A DNA stretch of 64,000 nt. Origin: Chenopodium formosanum (lineage: Eukaryota > Streptophyta > Magnoliopsida > Caryophyllales > Amaranthaceae). The DNA lies in assembly GCA_024500155.1 (NCBI GenBank), contig CM044868.1, positions 44,924,165-44,988,164 of the forward strand. The letters are read 5' to 3'. The notes beneath the pieces were generated by a model, which worked only from the letters and a program-made list of their open reading frames with translations, searched no databases and was not told where the DNA came from. Positions 9,876 through 20,002 of this stretch are shown here, one piece after another. Within the stretch, counting starts at the first letter, position 1; each line of letters begins with the position of its first letter. A program made the translations under genes and the position numbers.

Positions 9876-12314
9876 GGGATTGAAATAGATCCTTCAAAAG
9901 TAAAAGCGATCATGGCCATGCCACCACCCAAAAATGAGAAGGAGATTCGAGGCTTCATTGGAAGGTTGCAGTACATAAGTAGGTTCATATCAAAGCTCAC
10001 AGCGATATGCGAACCTATATTCAAGAAGCTTAAGAAGAATGTCCCAGTCACATGGGATAATGACTGCCAAAAGGCTTTCGACAAAATCAAAGAGTATTTG
10101 GCAAACCCACCCGTGCTAGCGCCGGCAATACCTGACTTTCCTCTTCGACTCTACCTTACGGTCACAAGAGAAACGATGGGGGCGATGCTAGCACAAGAGA
10201 TCGAAAGCAAGGAGAATGCAATCTATTACCTAAGCAAGAAACTCCAAGGATATGAGACGCGATACACGCCACTCGAGAAATTGTGTCTCGCACTTGTATG
10301 GGCCGCACAAAAACTGAGACATTACATGCTCACTCATACAGTGCATGTCGTGTCTAAAATGGATCCTCTCAAATATCTGTTCGAGAAAGCAACACTCAAC
10401 GGAAGATTATCAAGGTGGATAGTCAATCTAGCTCAATTTGACTTGAGATTCGTACCACAAAAGGCCATCAAAGGTTCTGCAGTTTCTGACTTCTTAGCAG
10501 ACTTTCCGCTAGAAGAAGCTGAAAAAGAAGAAGATGAGTACGATTTCCCTGACGAAGATTTACTCATGACCGAAGACGATAGTTGGACACTCTATTTCGA
10601 TGGAGCCTCAAACCAAAAGGGATGTGGTGTGGGAGTCCTGCTCGTATCGCCCAATGAAGAACACATCCCAATTTCCATGAAACTCGACTTTGATGTCACC
10701 AATAATGCCGCAGAATATGAAGCATGCATTTTGGGATTAGAAACAGTTGTCGCCTTGGGAATCAAGAAACTCAGAATCTATGGTGACTCCTCACTAATCA
10801 TTAACCAAATCTCTAAGAGATGGAAAGTGAGGAGTGAAAGTCTCGCTACGTATCAGGCTCATCTGGAAACTCTCATGGAGCAACTAGATGAAGTGGAATA
10901 CACGTATTTGCCTAGAGAAGAAAACCAGTTCGCCGACGCACTAGCTAAGTTAGCATCAATGGTGCGAATTCCAGCTGACACGATCAGAATGCCACTGACC
11001 ATAGAGAGAAGATATGAACCAGCTTATGTTCAAGCACTTGATGATGAACAAGAAGAAGATGAAGAACCATGGTATACAGACATCCTCAATTATGTGACAA
11101 GAGCAGAATATCCTCCTAATACTGATAAAAGGGCACGCCGTGCTTTGAGGCTCCTGGCCTCACAGTATGTGCTCATCAGGGGAGAACTCCATAAGAGAAC
11201 CGCAACTGGAAGGAATCTCTTATGTGTAACTAAAAAAGAAGCACATAAAACCATGGAAAACCTTCATGCTGGTATATGTGGAACTCACATGAATGCAAAG
11301 ATGTTAGTCCAAAAGATTCAACGACAAGGTTACTATTGGACTACTATGGAGCGAGATTGTCACGAGTACGTCAAGAAATGTATGAAGTGCCAAATCTATG
11401 CAAACTTACAGCATGTTCCACCTTCACTTCTCTACACGTATACTTCTCCATGGCCTTTCTCCACTTGGGGCATCGACATCATTGGAAAAATCACACCACC
11501 AGGACAAGGGGGGCATGAATTCATTCTCGTAGCAATCAATTACTTCACCAAATGGGTTGAGGCAGCCTCATATGCCAAGCTGACGGCAAAACATGTAGCT
11601 CAATTCATTGAGAAAAATATTATATGCCGCTATGGGGTACCATATGAGATGATCAGTGACAATGGAACACATTTCCAAGCCGAATGCGCGGAATTGTTGC
11701 AGAAATATCACATCAAACATCATCGATCATCACCTTATAGACCACAAACAAACGGAGCAGTCGAATCGGCCAACAAAAACGTGAAAACCATCATCGAAAA
11801 GATGACGGAAAATTATAAAGATTGGCCAAGTAAGCTACATTTCGCCCTTTGGGGTTATCGAACCTCTGTCCGTACATCGACAGGGGCTACCCCCTTTTCC
11901 TTGGTCTATGGCGTCGAAGCGGTACAACCAATTGAGCTCGAGATACCTTCTCTCCGAATTGCATTGGAAAGCCAACTAGATGAAGTCGACTGGATTAGAG
12001 CAAGATACGACGAACTGGTCTTGCTTGATGAAAAACGCTTGGCAGCTTTGCATCATGTCCAAACCTACCAACAGCGTATGGCACGACATTTTAATAAAAA
12101 AGTCAAGACCAGGAACATCAAGGAGGGTAACCTAGTGCTTAAGGCCCTCCGCAAAAATGTGTTAGATCCAAGAGGAAAATTCAGACCAAACTGGTCAGGG
12201 CCGTACATTGTTAAAGCCATTCTGTCCGGCGGAGCGGCACAATTGGTAGACATGGACGGTAATGGCTTCCATAATTTAACCAACTTGGATCAACTCAAAA
12301 AGTTCTACGCCTAG
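9876..12314 (+). CDS. Tat RT thumb-RNase H-archaeal RNase H-integrase, C-terminal part of broken gag-pol
   Basis: It continues in the same frame after the TGA at 9873-9875; the first internal ATG is at 9912. It begins with the RT connection (KNEKEIRGFIGRLQYISRF). A retroviral-type RNase H follows (TRYTPLEKLCLALVWAAQKL). Next comes a second, archaeal-type RNase H with LYFDGASNQKG, NNAAEYEA and YGDSS, about residues 227-310 counted from 9912. Integrase follows: a zinc region (HAGICGTHM, CMKCQ), the core with D in WGIDII (~520), D in SDNGTHF (~583) and E in GAVESAN (~617), and a C-terminal WSGPYIV of the GPY/F type (~762). It ends at TAG 12312-12314 with no further internal stop. Split from its start by the nonsense codon, it cannot be made as one protein unless read through. 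Confidence 0.9.
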   Translation, partial: GIEIDPSKVKAIMAMPPPKNEKEIRGFIGRLQYISRFISKLTAICEPIFKKLKKNVPVTWDNDCQKAFDKIKEYLANPPVLAPAIPDFPLRLYLTVTRETMGAMLAQEIESKENAIYYLSKKLQGYETRYTPLEKLCLALVWAAQKLRHYMLTHTVHVVSKMDPLKYLFEKATLNGRLSRWIVNLAQFDLRFVPQKAIKGSAVSDFLADFPLEEAEKEEDEYDFPDEDLLMTEDDSWTLYFDGASNQKGCGVGVLLVSPNEEHIPISMKLDFDVTNNAAEYEACILGLETVVALGIKKLRIYGDSSLIINQISKRWKVRSESLATYQAHLETLMEQLDEVEYTYLPREENQFADALAKLASMVRIPADTIRMPLTIERRYEPAYVQALDDEQEEDEEPWYTDILNYVTRAEYPPNTDKRARRALRLLASQYVLIRGELHKRTATGRNLLCVTKKEAHKTMENLHAGICGTHMNAKMLVQKIQRQGYYWTTMERDCHEYVKKCMKCQIYANLQHVPPSLLYTYTSPWPFSTWGIDIIGKITPPGQGGHEFILVAINYFTKWVEAASYAKLTAKHVAQFIEKNIICRYGVPYEMISDNGTHFQAECAELLQKYHIKHHRSSPYRPQTNGAVESANKNVKTIIEKMTENYKDWPSKLHFALWGYRTSVRTSTGATPFSLVYGVEAVQPIELEIPSLRIALESQLDEVDWIRARYDELVLLDEKRLAALHHVQTYQQRMARHFNKKVKTRNIKEGNLVLKALRKNVLDPRGKFRPNWSGPYIVKAILSGGAAQLVDMDGNGFHNLTNLDQLKKFYA

Positions 12315-12860
12315 TCGCATGGGTTCATGACCCAATAGAGCTACGTCTGGCCTGATTCCTTTTTAGGATACGTAGGCAACCCCTTAAGGGGTCCCGGCCA
12401 CATTAAAATAAAAAAATGCTCCCTCTATTGATTTAATATGTGCCCGGTTCAACATTGCGTCACGGCAAAAAAAAAAAAAAAAAAAGGGGTACATATGCCG
12501 CGACACGGGAAGAATTCCCGTCTGACGGGAGAAAATCCCGTGTCACGGCAAAATATGAAAAAAAAGAAAAAAAAAAAAAAAGGGGGTTTTGCCGTGACGC
12601 GGGGACCTTTTGACCGTGACACGACAGTTTTTTTTAGTTTCCCGTTTTATTTATTGGCGCATTCGTTGCGAATTTCCGGTTCTAGCTTTGTTCTTCCATT
12701 GCGTTCGACTCCTTGACTCGGATAATATATAAAAGTCATTGTAATTTTTATTTAAGAAATAAATGCGCTATTATTATTAAAATAAATGCGACTACAATAT
12801 TGGCATCATACGCCTTATTTTAAATAAAAATTAAATAATAAAATGCAAAGCACTATTGAT
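12315..12860 (+). other. Non-coding spacer between pol and the first antisense gene
   Basis: It holds A-runs at about 12467-12485 and 12554-12580. One exact CCGTGTCACGG lies at 12538 and one CCGTCTGACGG at 12518, with degenerate relatives near 12442, 12498, 12590 and 12611. The minus-strand 3' end of the antisense gene lies at its right edge, so it is probably the shared 3' untranslated region of two converging transcripts. Confidence 0.55.
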
Positions 12861-13675
12861 CTAATCTCTCTTCTCTTTAGGAACATCCTTCTCTTGCTCA
12901 ATTAGGTCGGCCCTCACCATTAGTGTATCTTTTGTAGCCCGAACCGTCACACCCCTAGTCGAGCTTTCGCCCCTTTCACCTTTCTTGAACTTTTTTGGTT
13001 GTTTCTCCCTATATACCATCTTTTCTTTACCCTTTCCTTTCACATAGGTCTTCTTCCTTGGCATCTTAGGAGTCTTAAACTCAATTCCTTGTGTTCTCGG
13101 ACCTAGGCGATCTTTAAGAGGAGCTTTCTTATCTCCAAGACGACTCTTCACATCAGACTTGCGTGATCCGAATCGTTCCCTCTTGCTTCTAGGGTTCAAC
13201 CATGCCTTGTATGCACTAAATAAGGGAGGAGGAGCTTGGTCACTTGCAGAAACGGTCCACAAAGGTCTTCCAATCCAATAAGTCTCGTACTTGTGAACGT
13301 TACTTTCATGCAACGATACTTCACGAGGACTATCGTTATAGCGTGGAATTACTTGTTCAAGTCCATACTGCCTCATCAGTCGAGAGGGACAGTCAAAGGT
13401 CAATTTGGAGATACTAGGAACACGGCAATATGGTGTTTCATTCGTGCCAACCATCCTAGTAAGCCTCCACCAAGGCACCACCCAACAAATGGAAAATTCT
13501 CTCTTTGCAAAGAAATTTTTCCAATCTTCATACGACATGTTCGCAGAATAATTCTTCTTCCTACGGACTAAGTCGTTAGGGCCATATTTTTCAATGTCAT
13601 CGGGGGCTTCAAATAATTCCAAACGCTCCATCAACCAAATCTGTAAAACAAGAAAACAAAAAGAACATTAATCGT

Positions 13676-13715
<40 letters not shown>

Positions 13716-14449
13716 AAAAAATGCAGATTCCCGTGACACGGCAGTTTTGACCGTGTCACGGCAGAACCTAACCGTGACACAGTGACTGTTTTGTGTCACG
13801 GGGGCTATTCAGAGCGTATTTTTACCTGTAATAATACCAGAGAGCCCTTCCTGATGGCTTTCCGGTCAGATTTTGCCTCGTCTAAACCACGAAATGTTTC
13901 TCCAAGGCACGTCGGCATAGGAGATCTTCCGGATTCTACATGCTCAAGCACAGACGCTAGACAAGCATGTCCTACCCTACCGTTTGCAAAAAGTAGCTTG
14001 CTAAACATGCAAAAAATATATGCCCTTCTACGATACACATGATAAGACTCAGAGACAGGGCGATTAAAATATAAGTTAGCAAGTTTTTCTATGTCTACTT
14101 CATTACCACAAACAATTCTATTTAAATCTGGATCTGTTAGATTCAGATGGCGTTCAAAGTCTTGGTAATAGTATTCACGTAAGGTAGGCATGGCTATAAG
14201 ATTCCTAGCAGGAAATCCAAAAATTGCGCCAAATTCCTCCGGCAGAGGACAGATTTCATCATAATCAAATTTGAAACAGTGCGTTTCTGGACTCCAATAA
14301 TCTAATGCTGCCCTAAGAAAATCATGTTCAATAGCTACATGTCGCAGGGCTAGCAAACCCCTGACATGAAATAGTTCTAACTCTCTTTTTTCAGCATTGG
14401 TCAAAGAATAAGACCAGTCGCGCAATGTATTATCAAAATTCTGAGACAT
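12861..14449 (-). CDS. Antisense gene 1 of the Tat element: DUF7745/plant-mobile-domain-like protein, two exons
   Basis: Exon 1 runs 14449-13826 (208 codons from ATG MSQNFDNTLRDW; an upstream in-frame ATG is at 14500). Exon 2 runs 13640-12861 (259 codons and TAG). The intron 13641-13825 has GT at 13825 and AG at 13641 and is phase 0. It holds a 37-base T run and two CCGTGWCACGG copies. The predicted 467-residue product has features I associate with DUF7745 and plant mobile domain proteins: MPTLREYYYQDFERH in the N half, the tryptophan-rich ICWVVPWWRLTRM, and SRLMRQYGLEQVIP near residue 310. The C-terminal third is very basic (KKAPLKDRLG, PRKKTYVKGKGKEK), which suits nucleic-acid binding. Antisense extra genes in this position are known from Tat elements such as Grande and Retand. 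The function is unknown and the family name is tentative. Confidence 0.72.
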
Positions 14450-14521
14450 GATTATTGAAATATGAAATTCTAAATTATTTTGTGTTTCGTAATTATGCAT
14501 ATCATGAATAATCTGGTCTTA

Positions 14522-14691
14522 TTTTATAGCAAAAGCGCTCGGAACTGCCTAGAATTTATCTTTTCGCACGCGTGAAACAAACTGCTGAATAATAAGCTTC
14601 CCGTGACACGGGAAATTCCACCGTGTCACGGGAACCTTTGCCGTGACACGGCAGGTTTTGCCGTGACACGGTGAACAGTGCCGTGTCACGG
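14522..14691 (-). promoter_or_regulatory. Putative promoter of antisense gene 1
   Basis: A minus-strand TATAAAA box (plus 14522-14528) lies about 75 bp upstream of ATG 14449. Five exact CCGTGWCACGG words follow farther upstream at 14601, 14621, 14641, 14661 and 14681, spaced exactly 20 bp apart. The layout mirrors the LTR promoter, with words upstream of a TATA box. Promoter activity is inferred from sequence only. Confidence 0.55.
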
Positions 14692-14699
14692 CACCTTAC

Positions 14700-15356
14700 G
14701 CGCCTGCTTTTGTTTCATCTTTTCCGTATCTATCCGGATTTTTTTGTATTTTCTTATCTTTAACGTTTGTTTTTTCAGTCTTTTCTGAGAGTTCTATTCC
14801 TAATAAAATTCTCACCTTTTTTTTATTTTTATCTTTATTTTACGATGCTTTTTATTTTTTATTTTTATCTTTATTTTACGATGCTTTTTATTTTTTATTT
14901 TTCTTTTTGGGGAAGATATTTTTTAATCATTCATTCATCATTTTATCTTTATTTCTTTTCTTTTCTTTTCTTTTGGGGAAGGTAATTTTATTTCTTTTCT
15001 TTTGGGGAAGGTCGGTACCCTCCATTACTCCACTTATGTCTTCTTTCATCGTGTCATTAATAAGTACACAATCACACACAAAGAGTCTCAAACACACACT
15101 AACACACACAATAGTAGATATATAAACTGTAAATATTGTACAAAGAGTCGTAATACATAAATGTATCAAGTGTCATCACAGTATGCACATAAACCCTCGG
15201 TCAAAAATCTCTAGAATCAGAATCAGTCTCATCTTGTCCCTGTGCACGTGGACCTCCCTGTGTATATGGAAACGGCGAACCAAAGAGTCCCTCGACCATC
15301 CGAGTACGGGGAGTAGCGTCCCTACTAGTCCCCGCAGGCCCAGTAGTAGTCAAGCT
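14700..15356. other. T-rich non-coding spacer with a short tandem duplication
   Basis: The spacer separates the two antisense genes. A unit of about 40 bp ending in TTTATTTTACGATGC is repeated at about 14822-14900, followed by CTTTTGGGGAAGG repeats to about 15012. The remainder, 15050-15356, is the probable 3' untranslated region of antisense gene 2. I see no protein gene; the plus-strand frames are phenylalanine-rich products of the T-rich DNA. Confidence 0.5.
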
Positions 15357-17769
15357 CTAAACAGGACCCGTCCAGCCGGAAAGCGGAGTAGACTGGCCCA
15401 AAGATACTAGAATTGTCGGCGAAGGCATCGTCCCATATAGCGGAACCGAGAACAGGCCCGACAGTGGTGGAGGAACCCCGGATAATGGGGCCGAGAATGA
15501 ACCAGGATCCAAAGGAGACCTAAACTCAGGAACTGGAGGCTGTGAAAATGACGGACGCTTAGAAGACTGCCCCTGCTGCCACTGAGCCTCCTGGAACGGC
15601 TGAGTAGTCTGCGGCTCTCGCTGAGAACGCTGGTGAGCCTCAGGAGATCGTCTACTACGACCAAGCTCCTCCTCGTCCGAGCCTCTGGGCCTCGAGCGCG
15701 AGCGGGACCTCCGTCGCTCCTGAAAAAAACACAAAATCAAAAGGTGTCAATGATGCAAAATAAAACAAATGGTGGAAATGAAAAAGTAATAAGTGATACC
15801 TCAAGGACGTCGCTAGAGCTCCGACAACTCGCACCACGCCGAAGCTTTATGATGCAATACTTCAGCGCGTCCACCAGCTTCATAATTCCCATCACCTCCG
15901 GGCGGTTAGGCTGAGGATAAAACAAAGAAAAATCAGTAATAAGCATCATTAAAAGAGTGGATAATACGTCGAAGGAAACTCACCGGCTCAAAAGCCTCAG
16001 GCACTGACTCCTGCGCCTGTCTATAACCCTCCGGCGCGTCAGCAATATGGTCCTCCGTGATACCGATCGGCCCAGGGTAGCGGACAGACTGAGGAGGAAT
16101 CTGAATCCTCCCCACAGGGTGAATGGTCGTCTGAAAATATGATCGAATAATCAAGTTATTCGACTATTTAAAACAGATACCAGTAAAGAAGATTCTCAAA
16201 ATAAATCATACCTCGGGAAGACGGGGTGGAGGAGCCAGAGAGGGAAGCAAATCCCGCGCGTAGTCACTCTCCATGTGAACAAGCTCTTGCCACGGAAAAG
16301 TGTAGCGCTCTCCCCTGTTGATCAACCCTCTGATCAAGCGGGAGTCCAGCATCGACTCTGGCGGGGAAGAAGGCACCACAAAGCGATCGTCGCTATGCTG
16401 ACGGACAACTCGCTCCCCCAAATACCAGACGAAGCGCCCAGTACCAACCAAAATGGTACGGTACACTGAAAGACGTAGGGCCTCGGGCAGATCAGTCATC
16501 CCGGCCCAAGGACGATACTGAACATCAATGGGAACCTGGAAACCATAAAATGTTAGGCGTGAAACGACAGAAACAACATCAGAAGGAAAAAACGCAACAA
16601 AGCTAATCCTTACGCCAACGGAAGAGGTGCCTCGGCGTAGTACCCCACGAAGCGCCGGAACAGACTCCACCCGTGACTCTCCTCGATCACGCCAGCTGGC
16701 TCCGACGGGGAAGTCATGGACCACTCCCCGACGCCGGCGAGGAGCCAAGCCTGGGAAGTACTCGTAGAACCATAACTGGAACAAAAATAACATTCAGCAT
16801 ACGAATTGAAAAAGCCGAAATGGAACAAGAAGGGGAAAAGATCATCACCTCTACGACTCTCCACAGACCGTAAACAGTGATAGGGGACTCGTCATTCAGC
16901 TGACGGCAGCCATGACGTAGAGATAGAAGAAGATCCGCGTATCCAAGACTGGCCCAGCTGTAGGATCCTATCTCGGGAATCCTAGCCAAAGAAGGGAGGT
17001 AACAGAGGAGCACGCGTGAACTCCTGTCAGGAGAGAGGGTCATAGAGATCAGGATCAAGATGAAGATCCGCACCCGCTGCTCGGCCGTCGTATCCTCCAT
17101 ATCGAAGCCGCGAGCAAGACCTGAAGCCAACTCCGATCGTCCACTCCTAGGACCACTTCGTGACACCGGACGAGTCCTGATGTGCTGAACGATCGGACCT
17201 AACAAATCAGCTACCTCAGCCGATGTCCAGGATAGATCAGACATCTGGCCTACTGCCCGGTCGGTAAAGCGCAGCCCGCTGATCATGCTGAAGTCTAAGG
17301 GGGTCACCGTCATCTCCCCCCAAGAAAAGTGAAACGTGTTGGTAGTATCCCAAAAATGCTCCAACAACGCACGAACAACCGTCGCGCCGCAACCCCGGGG
17401 GCTGCGAAACCCTACAACCGCCGCATAAAAATCGACCAAGCCAGACGACTCCCATAGGGCGCTCGTAGCAGGATCCTCCGTAATGACCTGGTGAAGTCGA
17501 GGGATCAAATCACCGGCCCCGGAACCATGTTGGCGAAGTGTGCCATCGACTATGCCGGAGACTGCACGATGAGAAACGTGGTTTTCACGGCAGAAAACTA
17601 ACTGGTCTGGAGTCTAGGGAGGTGGAACCCACCTACCCCTACTCGTAGAAGTCCGAGGCTCGGACTCCAAGACGTCGTCGTCCACGCCCTCAGGGACAGT
17701 GGGAGTGTCCTCCCGAAAAGCCCGACGCCGACCGCGGGTAGAAAGGTCGCAATCTCGTCGTCTAGGCAT
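15357..17769 (-). CDS. Antisense gene 2 of the Tat element: plant mobile domain (PMD) protein, six exons
   Basis: Exons: 17769-16849, 16775-16614, 16535-16212, 16130-15984, 15910-15800, 15719-15357. The five introns (73, 78, 81, 73 and 80 bp) are all GT-AG and all phase 0, giving 676 codons including the end stop. Exon 1 holds the PMD: LVDFYAAVVGF, FHFSWGEMTVTPLDFSMISG, SPDRSSRVLLCYLPSL and IPEIGSYSWASLGYADLL. The domain core runs across intron 1 without a break (VYGLWRVVE, then LWFYEYFPG). Exon 6 is Arg/Ser-rich, then Gln/Pro/Ser-rich (RRRSRSRSRPRGS, then PLSGVPPPLSGLF). PMDs occur in MAIN and MAIL proteins and in MULE and Gypsy elements. The only defect is an in-frame TAG at 17614-17616, codon 52, upstream of the PMD. 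Translation from a later ATG, for example 17508, would still give the domain. Function is unknown; a nuclear regulatory role is inference. Confidence 0.82.
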
Positions 17770-17776
17770 GCTATTG

Positions 17777-18030
17777 TCAAAATCTAAATGTTTAGCATCA
17801 TTTCCTAAACATTTAATTCAAATTGCATATTTATAATAAAATCTAAATACTTAGCATCATTTCCTAAGCTATTTAGTTGTTTATTGAATTATGTGCTAAA
17901 TTTTATCAAAATCTAAATGTTTAGCATCATTTCCTAAACATTTTAAATTGCAAAATAATAATCTAAATACTCGGCATCATTTCTTGAGTTATTTAATTGT
18001 TTATTGAATTATACGCTAAATTTTTACCTC
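17777..18030 (-). repeat. 129-bp tandem duplication just upstream of antisense gene 2
   Basis: Two copies start at 17777 and 17906, each made of two related subunits with AAATCTAAATRYTYRGCATCATTTC. Copy 1 contains a minus-strand TATAAATA (plus 17828-17835) about 60 bp before ATG 17769. It also holds a possible splice acceptor (ATTTAG, plus 17784-17789). It could be a proximal promoter or the 3' part of a 5' UTR intron. Confidence 0.6.
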
Positions 18031-18427
18031 AAGGCTAAAAATTGGCAAAAATTATAGTATTTAGTTTCTCCATGACAAACTAATACTACAGTGCTCCTAG
18101 CCGCATGATACTATGTTCTCCATGACAATATAGTACATATACATCAACACATCATTTCACAAGATTCATCACTATTTTTTCACCATTTCAAAGCATGAAC
18201 ATTATCTCACAAAGTAGCATCCAAAAATGGTGATTTGCTCAATTCTCCATCTAATCATGCAATTTTTATTTCAAATTTCTCACAAACACACATGTACACA
18301 TATACAAATAAAATCATGGCAAGAATTTCAACATAAAGCTTCAAAATCAAAAACCCCCAAATTGATTTTTTAGGGTTTGTCATGAAATTGTTAATGTGAA
18401 GCAAATTCAAAGCAAAAATCAAAGGGA

Positions 18428-19060
18428 GCTTACATGGATGAGTGTAAAAAGTCGAAAATGAGGAGAAGATCGAGGAATTACAACAAAATTGGTGAAATTC
18501 GAACTCCAAAACTCGAAAATATATTCCGGTCACCAGCGCAACTACCGCGACACGGGCAAGACTAAACGTGTCACGGTCAAGAGCAACCGTGTCACGGCAA
18601 AATTTCGAGGCTGACGGGGCTCCGGTGAACTGGACGGCAGCGCAGGAACAGAGACAGAAGTAGCAACGAAACAGCAGTAGCGCAGTAGCCAAACAGACGC
18701 AGCAAAGCAAAAAAGGTGAAGGAAAAAAAAAAAGAGAGAGACTAACCGTGTCACGGTCGCCGTTACCGTGTCACGGCGAGCTTCGAACGGCCGGCGGTTA
18801 ACACCAGACGTGGCGCGGCAGCTTTTGGAAAGAGAGAAGCTAAATTGGTGAATGGTGAAAGCAAATGTGAAAGCAAGAAGAAATGTGAAATGAAAAAATG
18901 GTGCACGCGGATTTAAAGGCAGAAAAGGACAAAAAAAAGAGCCGTTGTTGACTGATTCAAACAGCGCAATTAAAAAAAAAAAAAAGAAAAAAGGAAAACA
19001 TGTGTCCCGTGACACGGGATACTAGTTCCGTCAGACGGGAATCCCTGACCGTGTCACGGG
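18428..19060 (-). promoter_or_regulatory. Putative distal promoter and 5' UTR exon of antisense gene 2
   Basis: On the minus strand a GTAAGC donor (plus 18428-18433) could pair with an acceptor at 17784-17785 to remove a 650-bp 5' UTR intron. Exact CCGTGWCACGG words lie at 18587, 18746, 18766, 19007 and 19049, with CCGTCAGACGG at 19028. A TTTAAAT motif near 18911 may be the TATA-like element. No convincing coding frame is seen in 18031-19060. Confidence 0.4.
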
Positions 19061-19363
19061 AACCTTCTGACGTGGCGCGGCAAATCCGAGTCTGGTCAGG
19101 GAATATTCCTAGCTTTTTGACCAGTTTGGCTGACTTTCCGGGTTTATTGGGTGATTATTTTTTCGCTACAGTTACGCGGAAAATCCCAACTGATATTTAA
19201 AGGAGACTAAAATTACCATTTTACCCCTGGCAAGCGTCAAAGCCTATTTTGCGGCATTTTAAACATTTAATATGGTCGGATAATCGGCTTAAAATTGTGA
19301 ATCATTTACAACCCACGTTCGGGGATAATTAAACCACCATACACTTATCGATTTTCAGCAACC

Positions 19364-19807
19364 GTCGGCTTTCCTCAGGCTTGGAAAGCATTATTGGTGG
19401 ATTTTTTCTTCAAGTATAGAAAACCGCCAAGTCGGCTTTCCTCAGGCTTGGAAAGTGTTATCGGTGGATTTTTCTTCAAGTATAGAAAACCGCCAAGTCG
19501 GCTTTCCTCAGGCATGGAAAGCATCATCCGTGGATTTTTCTTCAAGTATAGAAAACCACGAAATTCCTTTGTCGGTTTTCCTCAAGTATGGAAGGCATTA
19601 TCGGTGGAATTCTTCAAGCATAGAATGACACCAAATTCGTTTGTCGACTTTCCTCAGGCATGGAAAGTATTATCCGGTAGCTTTCTTCAGGCTTAGAAAG
19701 GTACCAAACTCTTCAGTCGGCTTTCCTCAAGCATGGAAAGCGTTGCAACCAATGTCACTCGGTAGATTCCTTCAAGTATAGGAAAATACCAAACTCGTTT
19801 GTCACCG
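19364..19807 (+). repeat. Tandem array in the Tat 3' region, about 6 units of 66-85 bp
   Basis: Units begin with GTCGGCTTTCCTCAGGCTTGG at 19364, 19431, 19497, 19571, 19643 and 19716, with a partial at about 19801. The first three units are nearly identical; later ones diverge and lengthen. Tandem arrays at this spot are typical of Ogre/Tat elements and are known seeds of plant satellite DNA. Confidence 0.85.
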
Positions 19808-19988
19808 ACACACTGGTGCCAGATATGTATTCTATCCCTTTACTCTTTTATCTGTAGAACTGACGTTTTTCTGCAGGTATCGGCGTATACAGATTGATTT
19901 AGGATCGCAGAACGTCTTAAATCATTCTCCGTCCCTATCGACTACTTTGACTATCGTTTTCGAAACTGACGTTTCTACAAACTCAGTC
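19808..19988 (+). other. Spacer between tandem array and polypurine tract
   Basis: No gene is seen. The sequence is mixed and leads into the polypurine tract of the element. Confidence 0.5.
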
Positions 19989-20002
19989 AAAGTGGGGGCT
20001 TC
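19989..20002 (+). other. Polypurine tract of the Tat element
   Basis: AAAGTGGGGGCTTC directly precedes the 3' LTR start TGTAGACACC at 20003, the expected plus-strand primer position. Confidence 0.85.

Noticed and set aside
18255..19015. Minus-strand ORFs of about 150 codons upstream of antisense gene 2
   Set aside because: Phe/Ser/Arg-rich frames overlapping each other and the palindromic words; more likely a 5' untranslated region or promoter.
3155..19059. Repeated palindromic words as a CRISPR-like array
   Set aside because: Plant retrotransposon context, no regular spacers, words only 11 bp and scattered over 17 kb; five copies at 20-bp steps are not an array of acquired spacers.
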